Below, piece by piece: positions 32,952-40,751 of a stretch of DNA of 42,328 bases. Origin of the DNA: an uncultured Coriobacteriales bacterium (lineage in GTDB: Bacteria; Actinomycetota; Coriobacteriia; Coriobacteriales; UMGS124); contig CAKUFZ010000015.1 in assembly GCA_934654475.1 (NCBI GenBank), positions 1 to 42,328 on the forward strand, read 5' to 3'. A program made the position numbers and the translations under genes. Every line of letters starts with the position of its first letter. Positions within the stretch are counted from its first letter, which is position 1. The notes beneath the pieces are model-generated. The model had not been told where the DNA came from. It did not search any database and was given only the letters and a program-made list of their open reading frames with translations.

Positions 32952-33027
32952 CGTGGTGAGCTGCAGCGACGGCGAGGCGCTCTACCTGCCGGTGTTCATG
33001 GTGGGAATGCTGGAGTACAAGGGGTAG
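32952..33027 (+). pseudogene. 3' stump of a DUF4143 ATPase gene
   Basis: From 32964 the sequence reads SDGEALYLPVFMVGMLEYKG and a stop, matching the last 20 residues of the ATPase at 37432-38760 (SDGEVLYLPVFMAGMLEYKG). The similarity continues about 50 bases past the stop. Everything between the control boxes and these codons is missing: a clean internal deletion of the gene. Confidence 0.85.
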
Positions 33028-33048
33028 TTGCTGATTGCTGCAGCATGA

Positions 33049-33077
33049 GGAGGGGGTTGGCCGCCGGATTCCCCTCC
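33049..33077 (+). terminator. Hairpin after the ATPase stump
   Basis: GGAGGGG (33049-33055) pairs with CCCCTCC (33071-33077), followed by TT. The equivalent hairpin after the intact ATPase gene (38780-38808) keeps the pairing with different bases, which supports its function. Confidence 0.5.
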
Positions 33078-33415
33078 TTGCGCCTCTGTCTATGGGGTCG
33101 GCGCTTTGCCGCAAGTATTGCCCGTCTGTCCAATGGTGGACGGTCCCCTCGGCTTTGATTCGTACAACGCGGTGGGCCTCGATCTCCTCACCGGGGCTAA
33201 CTTCAGTGGCGCGTGCTCAGATTTTAAAACTAGGGGGTTCCGGTCGGCGGGCCACTGCGACGGACCTGGTGTGCTGGGAGTGACTGAGTTTGGCTGCCTG
33301 CAAGTCGCCATTTGCAATGGGTGTGACCGGTCGCCTCGGCGTTGTGCTCAATATCTGCGCCGTTAATTGGCCTGACTCCCCAAAAGCATTCTTCAAAGAT
33401 ACCAAGAACCATAAA
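33078..33415. other. Region without a recognised gene
   Basis: About 340 bases. An open frame at 33106-33366 (GALPQVLPVCPMVDG at its start in one reading) has no ribosome site and resembles nothing I know. I see no repeats or RNA gene. It may be debris at the edge of the ATPase deletion. Confidence 0.4.
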
Positions 33416-34897
33416 TCAAGGTCGTTCCGCATGGAACTTCCGGGCGATTGCGATCAGTTCATCTTTGGAGGAAATCCCAAGTTTTGAGTAGATGTGCCGG
33501 GCATGCGTCTTTACTGTCTCGGGGGCAACAAAGAGCACCTTTGCTATATAGCTCCTGCTGTATCCCTGCGCCATAAGCGAAAAGACATCTAATTCTCTCT
33601 GACTGAGGCAATCCAGAGGGTTGTCTCCTCCACTATCCGAAGGTGCCGCTTCATGGTCATATGCCATGTGATTATGCTCGCCAAATCCATAGCCATGCTT
33701 GTCATGGGGAATGTACCGGGTGGTATGCCAAGCCATTGCGACCAAACAGGCCACGCCGAGCACGATAATCAAAATGAGCGAGACTTGCCACGCGGCAACA
33801 TCATTGGCGGCAAGATATGTGTTAAGCCGCCCACTTGATGAAAGAAACCATACAACCAGGTAAAACGGAATGATTTGGGCAATGTAGTCCGCGTAGGCGA
33901 ACCATGAGGCATCAATGCCGCACATTCTGCGATACGAGGCAAGCTGATAGAGGTTCTGAGTGGTCCAAAAGGCCTCCGCCAGCAACGCGAAGAGGCAAGG
34001 TAGGGCGGCAATATTTTCAGTCGCGCTAAAGCCCAGATATGTGATGCATGACGCTGTTATGGGTAGCAAACAGGTAAATGCGGCCATACCATTGCCGTCG
34101 GGAGAAAGACGGTGCAGGAACACACCAAGGCAGACAGCAAGCAAAGCGGCTGTTGCTCCCGCCGCAGGCCTTATCGTTTCGGTGCTGCCAAGAGCCGCCA
34201 AACTTACGAGTATGCCTAAGATGAGCCCATAGAGCGCGCGCGATCCAAAGTAGAGAAGACGCGTTTGCGGACGAGAATCCGAAGATACGGGAAACTTGGC
34301 GTCTTGGCCGCTCACATCTGCAGCATGGGTGACCATAGGCGATCCCGCGTATTCCGCGAAGCTCACGGCGACATTTGCCAAACAGCAGGTCGATACCATA
34401 GCGCCCGTCAATAGTTGTGCAAAGAAGCCGGGAAGAGATGCGCAGGCGAAAAAGAGGCAGAGCCCGACGAGTACCGACGCAGCCGCGCAGCTCGGTGCGC
34501 GGTCGGGCGCTTCCAATGAAATGCGATAGTTCCACTGCATGTTTACAAGAAACGTTGAGAACCTGCCTATGGATGCGAATACAAGGCCGTAGTCCCCATA
34601 TTCGGCAGTCGATTGCGTCAGAAAGGTAATCACGCCCCATGCCAAACAAAGCAAAGCGGAGACACACGCAAAGCCAAGATTTGCCTTAGGGCTGCGAAAA
34701 ATGAAGAGGAGGCCTCCGAGTGCCAAAACCGCCACAAGACAGACGAGGAAGGACAGGGAGTTGAAATAAATCGAACCGACCACTTTTGACATCTGGTCGG
34801 ACAGCGAAAGAAAAAGTACGCCGAGTGCGCATCCCTTTCCGAGTGTATTGACCAGAATCTCGTTTCGACCTCTCGGGGACAACTGTACCCTCCGCAT
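33416..34897 (-). CDS. Membrane-bound LuxR-family regulator with histidine-rich linker
   Basis: A 493-residue regulator with about eleven or twelve hydrophobic segments up to residue 390 and a LuxR-type DNA-binding domain at about 428-493 (LSQRELDVFSLMAQGYSRSY, then VAPETVKTHARHIYSKLGIS). Between them, residues 391-415 hold six histidines (HTTRYIPHDKHGYGFGEHNH and DHE), a possible metal-binding linker. Base composition is lower in GC than most of the window. It is divergent from the flavoprotein gene at 35152 and probably controls it in response to that enzyme's substrate. Confidence 0.9.
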   Translation of the reverse strand: MRRVQLSPRGRNEILVNTLGKGCALGVLFLSLSDQMSKVVGSIYFNSLSFLVCLVAVLALGGLLFIFRSPKANLGFACVSALLCLAWGVITFLTQSTAEYGDYGLVFASIGRFSTFLVNMQWNYRISLEAPDRAPSCAAASVLVGLCLFFACASLPGFFAQLLTGAMVSTCCLANVAVSFAEYAGSPMVTHAADVSGQDAKFPVSSDSRPQTRLLYFGSRALYGLILGILVSLAALGSTETIRPAAGATAALLAVCLGVFLHRLSPDGNGMAAFTCLLPITASCITYLGFSATENIAALPCLFALLAEAFWTTQNLYQLASYRRMCGIDASWFAYADYIAQIIPFYLVVWFLSSSGRLNTYLAANDVAAWQVSLILIIVLGVACLVAMAWHTTRYIPHDKHGYGFGEHNHMAYDHEAAPSDSGGDNPLDCLSQRELDVFSLMAQGYSRSYIAKVLFVAPETVKTHARHIYSKLGISSKDELIAIARKFHAERP

Positions 34898-34964
34898 GTC
34901 TGGGCCTTCCGATGAACATGACTGAACTCGAGGGCGATTGTATTAAGAAAGGTGCAGGTATTCA

Positions 34965-34976
34965 AGGGGTACCCCT
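34965..34976. promoter_or_regulatory. Palindrome in the luxR/flavoprotein divergent region
   Basis: AGGGGTACCCCT is a perfect 12-base palindrome 68 bases beyond the regulator start and 175 before the flavoprotein start. A GCTCATG...CTGAGC pair lies nearer the flavoprotein. Operator function is inferred from position only. Confidence 0.4.
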
Positions 34977-35151
34977 GCTTATCCCCCAGCATATGCCCCT
35001 AAGTGTACCGCCTCTTGGGCGATGTGCGAGACAGCGGGCTCATGCATCATCTGAGCCGTCGAGCACGCAGAAGAGCATGTGTTCAGCTGCGGCGAGACGG
35101 CTCATGAGTAAAGCACTTGAACAAAAGTCAGCGCTTTGAAAGGAGATTGGC

Positions 35152-36927
35152 ATGGAGGCAATCAACAGGAGGGCTTTCGTCACGGGGACTGCCGCAATGG
35201 GCGTGGCAATGGGATGCCTGGCATCCGCTGCACCCGTGGAGGCCAAGGCGGATGCATCCTATGAGGGCGTCGAGCTTGACTCGAGCGGCTATCCGCAGTG
35301 GGATATCGAGAACGTCGCCGACCCTGCAGGCGACATTGGCTGCGAGTGCAATGTCGAGGTCGACGCTGAAGGCGAATGGACTGGCGTCAACTGGACTTGG
35401 ACGAAAAAGCCCGATGCGCCAGCAGCTGACCAGGTGTCCGAAGAGATTGACTGCGAGATTTTGGTTATGGGCCTGGGCGCAGCGGGCGTACCCGCTACTG
35501 TGTACGCCTCTGCCATGGGTGCCGATGTCGTCGCTGTGACTGCCGACGCATTCCCGGAGGCCGAAGGCGCATACTGCGGTGCATACAACTCGCCCCTCAA
35601 CGAAGAGTATGGCGTGGAGTACGACCATGCCCAGCTTATGGCCGATTACGCCTACTGGGGACAGGGACAGAACAACGGTGAGGTCACCGGCACCATCTGG
35701 GATCGCTCGGGAGACGCTATCGAGTGGTTTGCCACGTACTGCGATGACGTGTGGAAGCATGAAGTGGGTCCGGACAGCCATGTTGACGAGGGCATCCACA
35801 AGCGCGCCCATGCCACGCACCTTGTCTACACTTGGCCCGATCCCGATGAGCCCCAGGAGCAGTATCGCGTCTACCGTGGTATGCCAAAGTTCCTTAAGGC
35901 CGCCTGCGACAAGGCCGAGGCAAACGGTGCTCGCATCTACTATTCGACCCCCGGCAAGCAGCTCATCCAAGATGAGTCAGGTGCTATCACCGGCGCGTAT
36001 TGCCTTAAGGAGGACGGCACCTATCTCAAGGTGAATGCCTCTAAGGGCGTTCTGCTCGCCACGGGTGACTTCCATCACGACCCCGAGATGTGCGCCGCGT
36101 TTTTGCCCCTCATGCCCGCAGACCTCTTCTCTCGCGCCCCATATGGCCACAACCGTGGCGACGGCATCAAGATGGCTTGGTGGTGCGGGGCACAGCAGGA
36201 CAAGGGCCCCTTCAACTTGGGCATTTGCTGGCCGCACGACTTTGAGTTCAAAGCTTACACGCCGTCTCGTTGGGGCAACCAGCCCTTCCTGCGAGTGAAC
36301 ATCGCCGGCTATCGCTACAGCAATGAGACCCTGGGCAGCCACGAGTGGTACTCGACAAGCCCCATGTGCCTGGCAGACATGAAGCAGCCCGGCCATACCG
36401 GTTATCAGGTTTGCGACAGCAAGTACGCGCAGCTGCTTGGCGAGGACGACGCCGCCATCTTCGACGATTGCGTGGAGCGCGGCATCATCTACAAGGCGGA
36501 CACGCTTGAGGAGCTGGCCGAGCAGGTCGGTTTCACCAACACGGAGCGCTTCCTCGAGACTGTCGCCCGCTACAACGAGGTGTGCGCCGGCGGGTCGGAC
36601 GTGGACTTCGGCGTCAGCGCGGAATACCTGCCGATGACCTGCATCACCGAGGCACCGTTCTATTGCATGGTGCGCACGGTATACAAGCAGTGGACTGACG
36701 GCGGCATCTTTATCAACAAGTACGGCCAGGTGCTCGACACAAAGCGCGAGCCCCTGCCCGGCCTGTACGCTGCCGGCAACATTCGCTCTGGCCTGGCGGG
36801 TTCTCACTACCTGTGGAAGTCGTTCGGCTCTAACAAGCTGAACGCCATGACCGGTGGCCTGCTCTGCGTCAAGCAGATGCTGGGTACTTGGGACACGAAC
36901 TTCCTCGATGAGAAGAACGTAAAGTAA
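35152..36927 (+). CDS. Exported FAD-dependent reductase, LuxR-paired (1)
   Basis: A 591-residue FAD_binding_2 flavoprotein with a twin-arginine leader (NRRAFVTGTAAMG, residues 5-17). About 70 residues of acidic sequence separate the leader from the Rossmann motif (GLGAAG, starting at residue 107). The C-terminus has the FAD contact LPGLYAAGNIRSG. There is no haem or FMN domain. It resembles the flavoprotein starting at 40752: both have a W..(S/T)(E/K)KP segment before the FAD domain and the KVNASKGVLLA strand. AAAGGAG precedes the ATG. It likely reduces an organic acceptor outside the membrane; the electron donor and acceptor are unknown. Confidence 0.87.
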   Translation: MEAINRRAFVTGTAAMGVAMGCLASAAPVEAKADASYEGVELDSSGYPQWDIENVADPAGDIGCECNVEVDAEGEWTGVNWTWTKKPDAPAADQVSEEIDCEILVMGLGAAGVPATVYASAMGADVVAVTADAFPEAEGAYCGAYNSPLNEEYGVEYDHAQLMADYAYWGQGQNNGEVTGTIWDRSGDAIEWFATYCDDVWKHEVGPDSHVDEGIHKRAHATHLVYTWPDPDEPQEQYRVYRGMPKFLKAACDKAEANGARIYYSTPGKQLIQDESGAITGAYCLKEDGTYLKVNASKGVLLATGDFHHDPEMCAAFLPLMPADLFSRAPYGHNRGDGIKMAWWCGAQQDKGPFNLGICWPHDFEFKAYTPSRWGNQPFLRVNIAGYRYSNETLGSHEWYSTSPMCLADMKQPGHTGYQVCDSKYAQLLGEDDAAIFDDCVERGIIYKADTLEELAEQVGFTNTERFLETVARYNEVCAGGSDVDFGVSAEYLPMTCITEAPFYCMVRTVYKQWTDGGIFINKYGQVLDTKREPLPGLYAAGNIRSGLAGSHYLWKSFGSNKLNAMTGGLLCVKQMLGTWDTNFLDEKNVK

Positions 36928-36956
36928 CAAGGCATTAGAAGCCAATAGAACCGGAT

Positions 36957-36998
36957 GATAGGCCGGAACAGCCGAATGGTTGTTCCGGCCTATCTTTT
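36957..36998 (+). terminator. Rho-independent terminator after the flavoprotein
   Basis: A perfect 14-bp stem (GATAGGCCGGAACA at 36957-36970 with 36981-36994) and a ten-base loop, followed by TTTT. Confidence 0.92.
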
Positions 36999-37100
36999 AG
37001 GCAGTGATGGCATGGGCCTGGACGGGTCATGGGGCAATGATGCGCGGCTATTACAACGGCCTACGGCCGTGCTCGAGAAGAGGGGCTCGAGGAATTTCAG

Positions 37101-37392
37101 ACGCGAGCCCCTGGCCAGCGAGCTCCGCAAGCTGTTCGCCGCGTAGGCGCGCGAGGCCCCCGCTTCCGAGGTTGGACGCGGGGGCTTCTTGGCTCCACGC
37201 GGCGGTGTCGTGAGAATGCGCCCGGGTGCCTGCCGGAGGTTCGGGGGATTGAAAAAGTGTCTGCAGGGCCTGACTGCACGGATGCATGCTTTGCCGCCTG
37301 ACTCCGCCAACTCGGAAAAGTGTTCAAAACGGCCGTTTTCAAGTTCGGAAAAGTGCGTTCTGGGGCACCTATGAAATGCGGAAAAGTGTAAA
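37101..37392 (+). repeat. Duplicated 292-bp block, copy B
   Basis: Matches 32659-32951. It begins in the middle of what was DUF6320 coding sequence (REPLASELRKLFAA and its stop are still readable), so copy A is the source and copy B the derived one. It fills most of the interval between the flavoprotein terminator and the ATPase gene. Confidence 0.9.
37313..37388 (+). promoter_or_regulatory. Three phased CGGAAAAGTG boxes, copy B
   Basis: Boxes at 37313-37322, 37346-37355 and 37379-37388, again 33 bp apart, ending 43 bases before the ATPase start. The first interval contains AAAACGGCCGTTTT, a perfect 14-base palindrome. This is probably the ATPase promoter and operator. Confidence 0.6.
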
Positions 37393-37431
37393 ATCACGAG
37401 GATGCAGGTGGTTTTCACATGGGAGGCCGAC

Positions 37432-38760
37432 ATGTTCAAGCGCAAGGCGCTCGCCCGGTTCGAGGACTGGTACCGCTCGTCTGGGCACAAGGCCCTGCTC
37501 GTCAAGGGCGCCCGCCAGGTGGGCAAGACCTACCTCGTCAACGCCTTCGCCCATGGGCGCTTCGAGAACGTCGTCGTCTTCGACATGGTCGAGGACAGGG
37601 CGGCCCGGGAGTCGTTCGCGGCCGCGACGAGCGCCGACGACCTCTTCCTGCGCATGACGGTCGCCGCGTCGGCGCCCATGGTTCCGGGCAAGACGCTCGT
37701 CTTCATCGACGAGGTGCAGCTCTGCCCCAACGTGGTGAGCTACGTCAAGTACCTCGTGCAGCGCGACGGCTTCCGCTACGTGCTCTCCGGCTCGCTCCTC
37801 GGCGTCGAGATCGAGAACGTCGACTCCCTCCCCGTCGGCTACGTCGACCAGGTCGAGATGTACCCGATGGACTTCGAGGAGTTCTGCTGGGCCATGGGCC
37901 TGACGGAGAGCGTCTGGCCCATGGCCTGCGACGCGGCCAGGGCGGGGGAGCCGCTGCCCGACTTCCTCTACGGCCGCCTGCTGGGGCTGTTCCACCGCTA
38001 CATGATGGTGGGCGGCATGCCGGACGCCGTGTCGGCGTTCGCGGAGTCGGGCAACATCGACCGCGTGCGCGCGGTGCACGGCAACCTCCACGCGCTCTAC
38101 CGCCAGGACATCACCAAGTACGCCCCCGAGGGGCTGCGGCTCGTCATCCGCGACATCTACGACCTGATCCCCAGCGAGCTCGGCTCGAAGAACAGGCGGT
38201 TCAAGCTGAGCTCGATCCAGGGGGTAAAGCGCTTCGCGCAGGTGACCGACCACTTCCTCTGGCTGGCGAAGGCCGGGGTGGCGCTGCCGGCCTGCAACGT
38301 CGCGGCCCCCACGTCGCCCCTCCTGTTCGGCGAGCAGCGCAGCCTCTTCAAGCTGTTCTACCTCGACACGGGCATGCTGATGTCGTCGTACCCCAAGGGC
38401 GCCGCCCAGGCGGTCCTGTCGGGCGACGCGACGGGCGGGTTCGGCATGAACATGGGCGCGGTGTACGAGGGGTTCGTCGCCCAGGAGCTCAAGGCGCACG
38501 GCTTCGCCCTGCGGTACTTCTCGTCGAAGAAGATAGGGGAGCTGGACTTCGTGGAGGAGCGCCAGGACGGCAGGATCCTCGCCATAGAGGTCAAGTCCGG
38601 CAAGTCGTTCGCCCGCCACGCGGCCCTCGACCACGCCCTTGCCGTCAGGGACTACACGATCGACTCGGCCATCGTTTTCGCCGAGACGAACGTCCACAGC
38701 GACGGCGAGGTGCTTTACCTGCCGGTGTTCATGGCGGGGATGCTGGAGTACAAGGGGTAG
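37432..38760 (+). CDS. AAA ATPase with DUF4143 (restriction-endonuclease-like) domain
   Basis: A 442-residue protein of the widespread ATPase family that has an N-terminal AAA domain (Walker A GARQVGKT at residues 26-33, Walker B LVFIDEVQ near 100) and a C-terminal DUF4143 nuclease-like fold. The late segment ELDFVEE followed by ILAIEVKSGKS has the D...ExK pattern of PD-(D/E)XK nucleases. The ATG at 37432 follows GGGAGG. The role is uncertain; the family is multi-copy and variable between strains. The very even high-GC codon use differs from the neighbouring LuxR gene at 33416. A second copy has been reduced to its last codons at 32952-33027. Confidence 0.88.
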   Translation: MFKRKALARFEDWYRSSGHKALLVKGARQVGKTYLVNAFAHGRFENVVVFDMVEDRAARESFAAATSADDLFLRMTVAASAPMVPGKTLVFIDEVQLCPNVVSYVKYLVQRDGFRYVLSGSLLGVEIENVDSLPVGYVDQVEMYPMDFEEFCWAMGLTESVWPMACDAARAGEPLPDFLYGRLLGLFHRYMMVGGMPDAVSAFAESGNIDRVRAVHGNLHALYRQDITKYAPEGLRLVIRDIYDLIPSELGSKNRRFKLSSIQGVKRFAQVTDHFLWLAKAGVALPACNVAAPTSPLLFGEQRSLFKLFYLDTGMLMSSYPKGAAQAVLSGDATGGFGMNMGAVYEGFVAQELKAHGFALRYFSSKKIGELDFVEERQDGRILAIEVKSGKSFARHAALDHALAVRDYTIDSAIVFAETNVHSDGEVLYLPVFMAGMLEYKG

Positions 38761-38779
38761 CTACCGACCGCTGCGGCAT

Positions 38780-38808
38780 GGGGAGGAGTCCGATTGCCGG
38801 CCTTCCCC
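38780..38808 (+). terminator. Hairpin after the ATPase gene
   Basis: GGGGAGG (38780-38786) pairs with CCTTCCCC (38801-38808) with one bulge. It corresponds to the hairpin at 33049-33077 after the stump. Confidence 0.5.
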
Positions 38809-38918
38809 GAAACGCCGAAATCGGGAAGGGCGGGTCGTCGGGGGACGGGGTCCATTGTCCGCGCTCTGGGTTTGATGAGGGCGCTCGCGACTTCTTGCGT
38901 GCCGCGTCTGCCCGCTGC

Positions 38919-40454
38919 CTACCTTCCCGCTGGCCCGGCCTCGCCCTTCACACCCAGGAGCGCGAACACCTCGTCGCGGGAGTGGACGTCGAGCTTCTGG
39001 TAGAGGTGCTTCATGTGGGTCTTCACGGTGTTGGACCCGATGTAGAGCTCGCGGGATATCTGCCCCAGGGTCATGCCCTGGGCCACGAGCAGGAGGATGT
39101 CCTCCTCGCGGGCGGTGAGCCCCGCCTGATGGGCCAGCTCGTGGCATTTGACGGCCAGCCTGTTCTGCTCGAACTCGCGTGTCTCGCCCTGTGTGGCGGG
39201 CTTGAGGACGACGCCCCACTGCGAGGACGAGACGCTCTTCTCAGACAGAAAGAGCGCGGCGACGACGACGAGAAGGCCGGCCATTGCGGCGAGGAGCAGG
39301 GCGTTGGCGAGCGGGTCGGCCTCGAGGGGCTGCATGGCGTTGCCCACGATGCGGCCCGACTGGGAGGTAACGAGCCTCACGGCGCGCTCAATGGCGAATA
39401 TCCAAAGCGCGCACACGCCGTAGCGGTACGACAGGTTGCCCAGGATGGCCATGATCAGGATGAGCAGGACCGTGTAGCTGGCCAGGGCGCACGTGTCGGC
39501 GACGAATCCCCACCAGGGAAGCGGGCCCTCGAGCGGCACGAGCGACACGAACATGAGGGGAATCCCGATTCTGTACAGCAGGGAGAAGTCGAAGGCCGCG
39601 CCTGCCGGCTCGCCCTCGCCCCCGTCGGCCGCCTGAGCGTTCGCCCCGCGGCTTATCTGCCTGCAAACGAGCGCGTAGACGATCACCGCCCCGATGAATG
39701 CCCCCACCCCCGAGTTCATGGCGAGTGGGCCGGCGAACACGCCGCCGCGCAGGCCGTACACGAAGGAGTACACGCCGATCACGGCGACCGGCTTCCAAGG
39801 GAACGAGAAGTCCCCCTGGTAGGCGGGTGGGTACGAATCGCGGGGCAGCGTGGCGTAGGACCTCCAGAGGCAAAGCAGGGAAATGACGGGGATGAGGCAG
39901 GTGCCGATGAAGAGCCACCAGAGGGAAAGCCCCTTGAACGCCCAGAGGATGAGACAGCTCACCGCGATGCCGGCCGAGTAGTACAAGGCGACGCGCAGGG
40001 GGTTGATGCATCCGTAAAACTCGCTCCAGAGCATGAGGATGAGCGCGATGCCCACACCTCCCAGAACGACCGAGGGCCAGAAGAGCAGCGCGGCGAGCTC
40101 CGGCGCGAGGAGGCTGGCGAAATTGACGCAGGCGCTCCCCACCATGCAGGCGACGCAGGTCACAATCACCCAGGGGTGTCTGTAGAGCGGCGCGAGCCTG
40201 CGGGCGAAGACCGCGAGCAGGACGAGAACGCCCGCGCTCACGAAGTCAAAGAACGAGTAGCCGTCGACGAACGGCACGGGAAGGGCGAAGGGGACCGAAA
40301 GGGCCGGGAAACCGATCTGGTTGTTCGCATAGAGCGTCTCGGTCCAGACGCGGAAGATGCCCATGCCCATGAAGCAGAACGGGACGACAAAGATCTTCTG
40401 CCATGCGGCCTCGGCGCGGGTGGCGAACGCGCCTTCGGTGTGTTGTGTGACCAT
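38919..40454 (-). CDS. Membrane-bound LuxR-family regulator
   Basis: A 511-residue one-component regulator. About twelve hydrophobic segments span residues 18-410, and the LuxR helix-turn-helix lies at about 440-500 (LTAREEDILLLVAQGMTLGQ, then IGSNTVKTHMKHLYQKLDVH). It is divergent from the flavoprotein at 40752 with 297 bases between. Together with the pairs at 33416/35152 and 20735/23702 it shows the same plan repeated: a membrane sensor-regulator beside the exported reductase it presumably controls. Confidence 0.9.
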   Translation of the reverse strand: MVTQHTEGAFATRAEAAWQKIFVVPFCFMGMGIFRVWTETLYANNQIGFPALSVPFALPVPFVDGYSFFDFVSAGVLVLLAVFARRLAPLYRHPWVIVTCVACMVGSACVNFASLLAPELAALLFWPSVVLGGVGIALILMLWSEFYGCINPLRVALYYSAGIAVSCLILWAFKGLSLWWLFIGTCLIPVISLLCLWRSYATLPRDSYPPAYQGDFSFPWKPVAVIGVYSFVYGLRGGVFAGPLAMNSGVGAFIGAVIVYALVCRQISRGANAQAADGGEGEPAGAAFDFSLLYRIGIPLMFVSLVPLEGPLPWWGFVADTCALASYTVLLILIMAILGNLSYRYGVCALWIFAIERAVRLVTSQSGRIVGNAMQPLEADPLANALLLAAMAGLLVVVAALFLSEKSVSSSQWGVVLKPATQGETREFEQNRLAVKCHELAHQAGLTAREEDILLLVAQGMTLGQISRELYIGSNTVKTHMKHLYQKLDVHSRDEVFALLGVKGEAGPAGR

Positions 40455-40581
40455 GTGCGGTTCCCGCCCCCGTTTCTTGCATTGCAGCGGCCCTCGGCTG
40501 GCTTTGACTGCAGGGCAAAATCATATCACCCCGTCTTTTCCTGCAAGGGGAGGAGTTGGGTGATGGTTGGGTTAGATTCGG

Positions 40582-40596
40582 TTTCACCCAGTGAAA
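40582..40596. promoter_or_regulatory. Palindrome in the second luxR/flavoprotein region
   Basis: TTTCAC-CCA-GTGAAA is a perfect 15-base palindrome, 156 bases before the flavoprotein start and 128 beyond the regulator start. Its TCAC/GTGA half-sites recall the CTTGTCAC/GTGACAAG element before dmsA. The remaining intergenic bases hold AAAAGGAG before the flavoprotein and no gene. Confidence 0.45.
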
Positions 40597-40751
40597 AAGC
40601 AGTTCAGGTGATGTGTGGATGGTGGGTGGCGCCTATCTTCGGAATCAGCCGCGACGGCGTCGCCGGACGCGGTGGGCAAAGGGGTCGGGGTTGCAGCCGC
40701 GATGTGGAAAACGTTGCGCAACCGCCGAAAATCGAGAAAAGGAGCACTGCC

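Noticed and set aside
33106..33366. An 86-codon plus-strand frame between the ATPase stump and the LuxR gene
   Set aside because: No ribosome site, no recognisable family, and equally long frames on the other strand.
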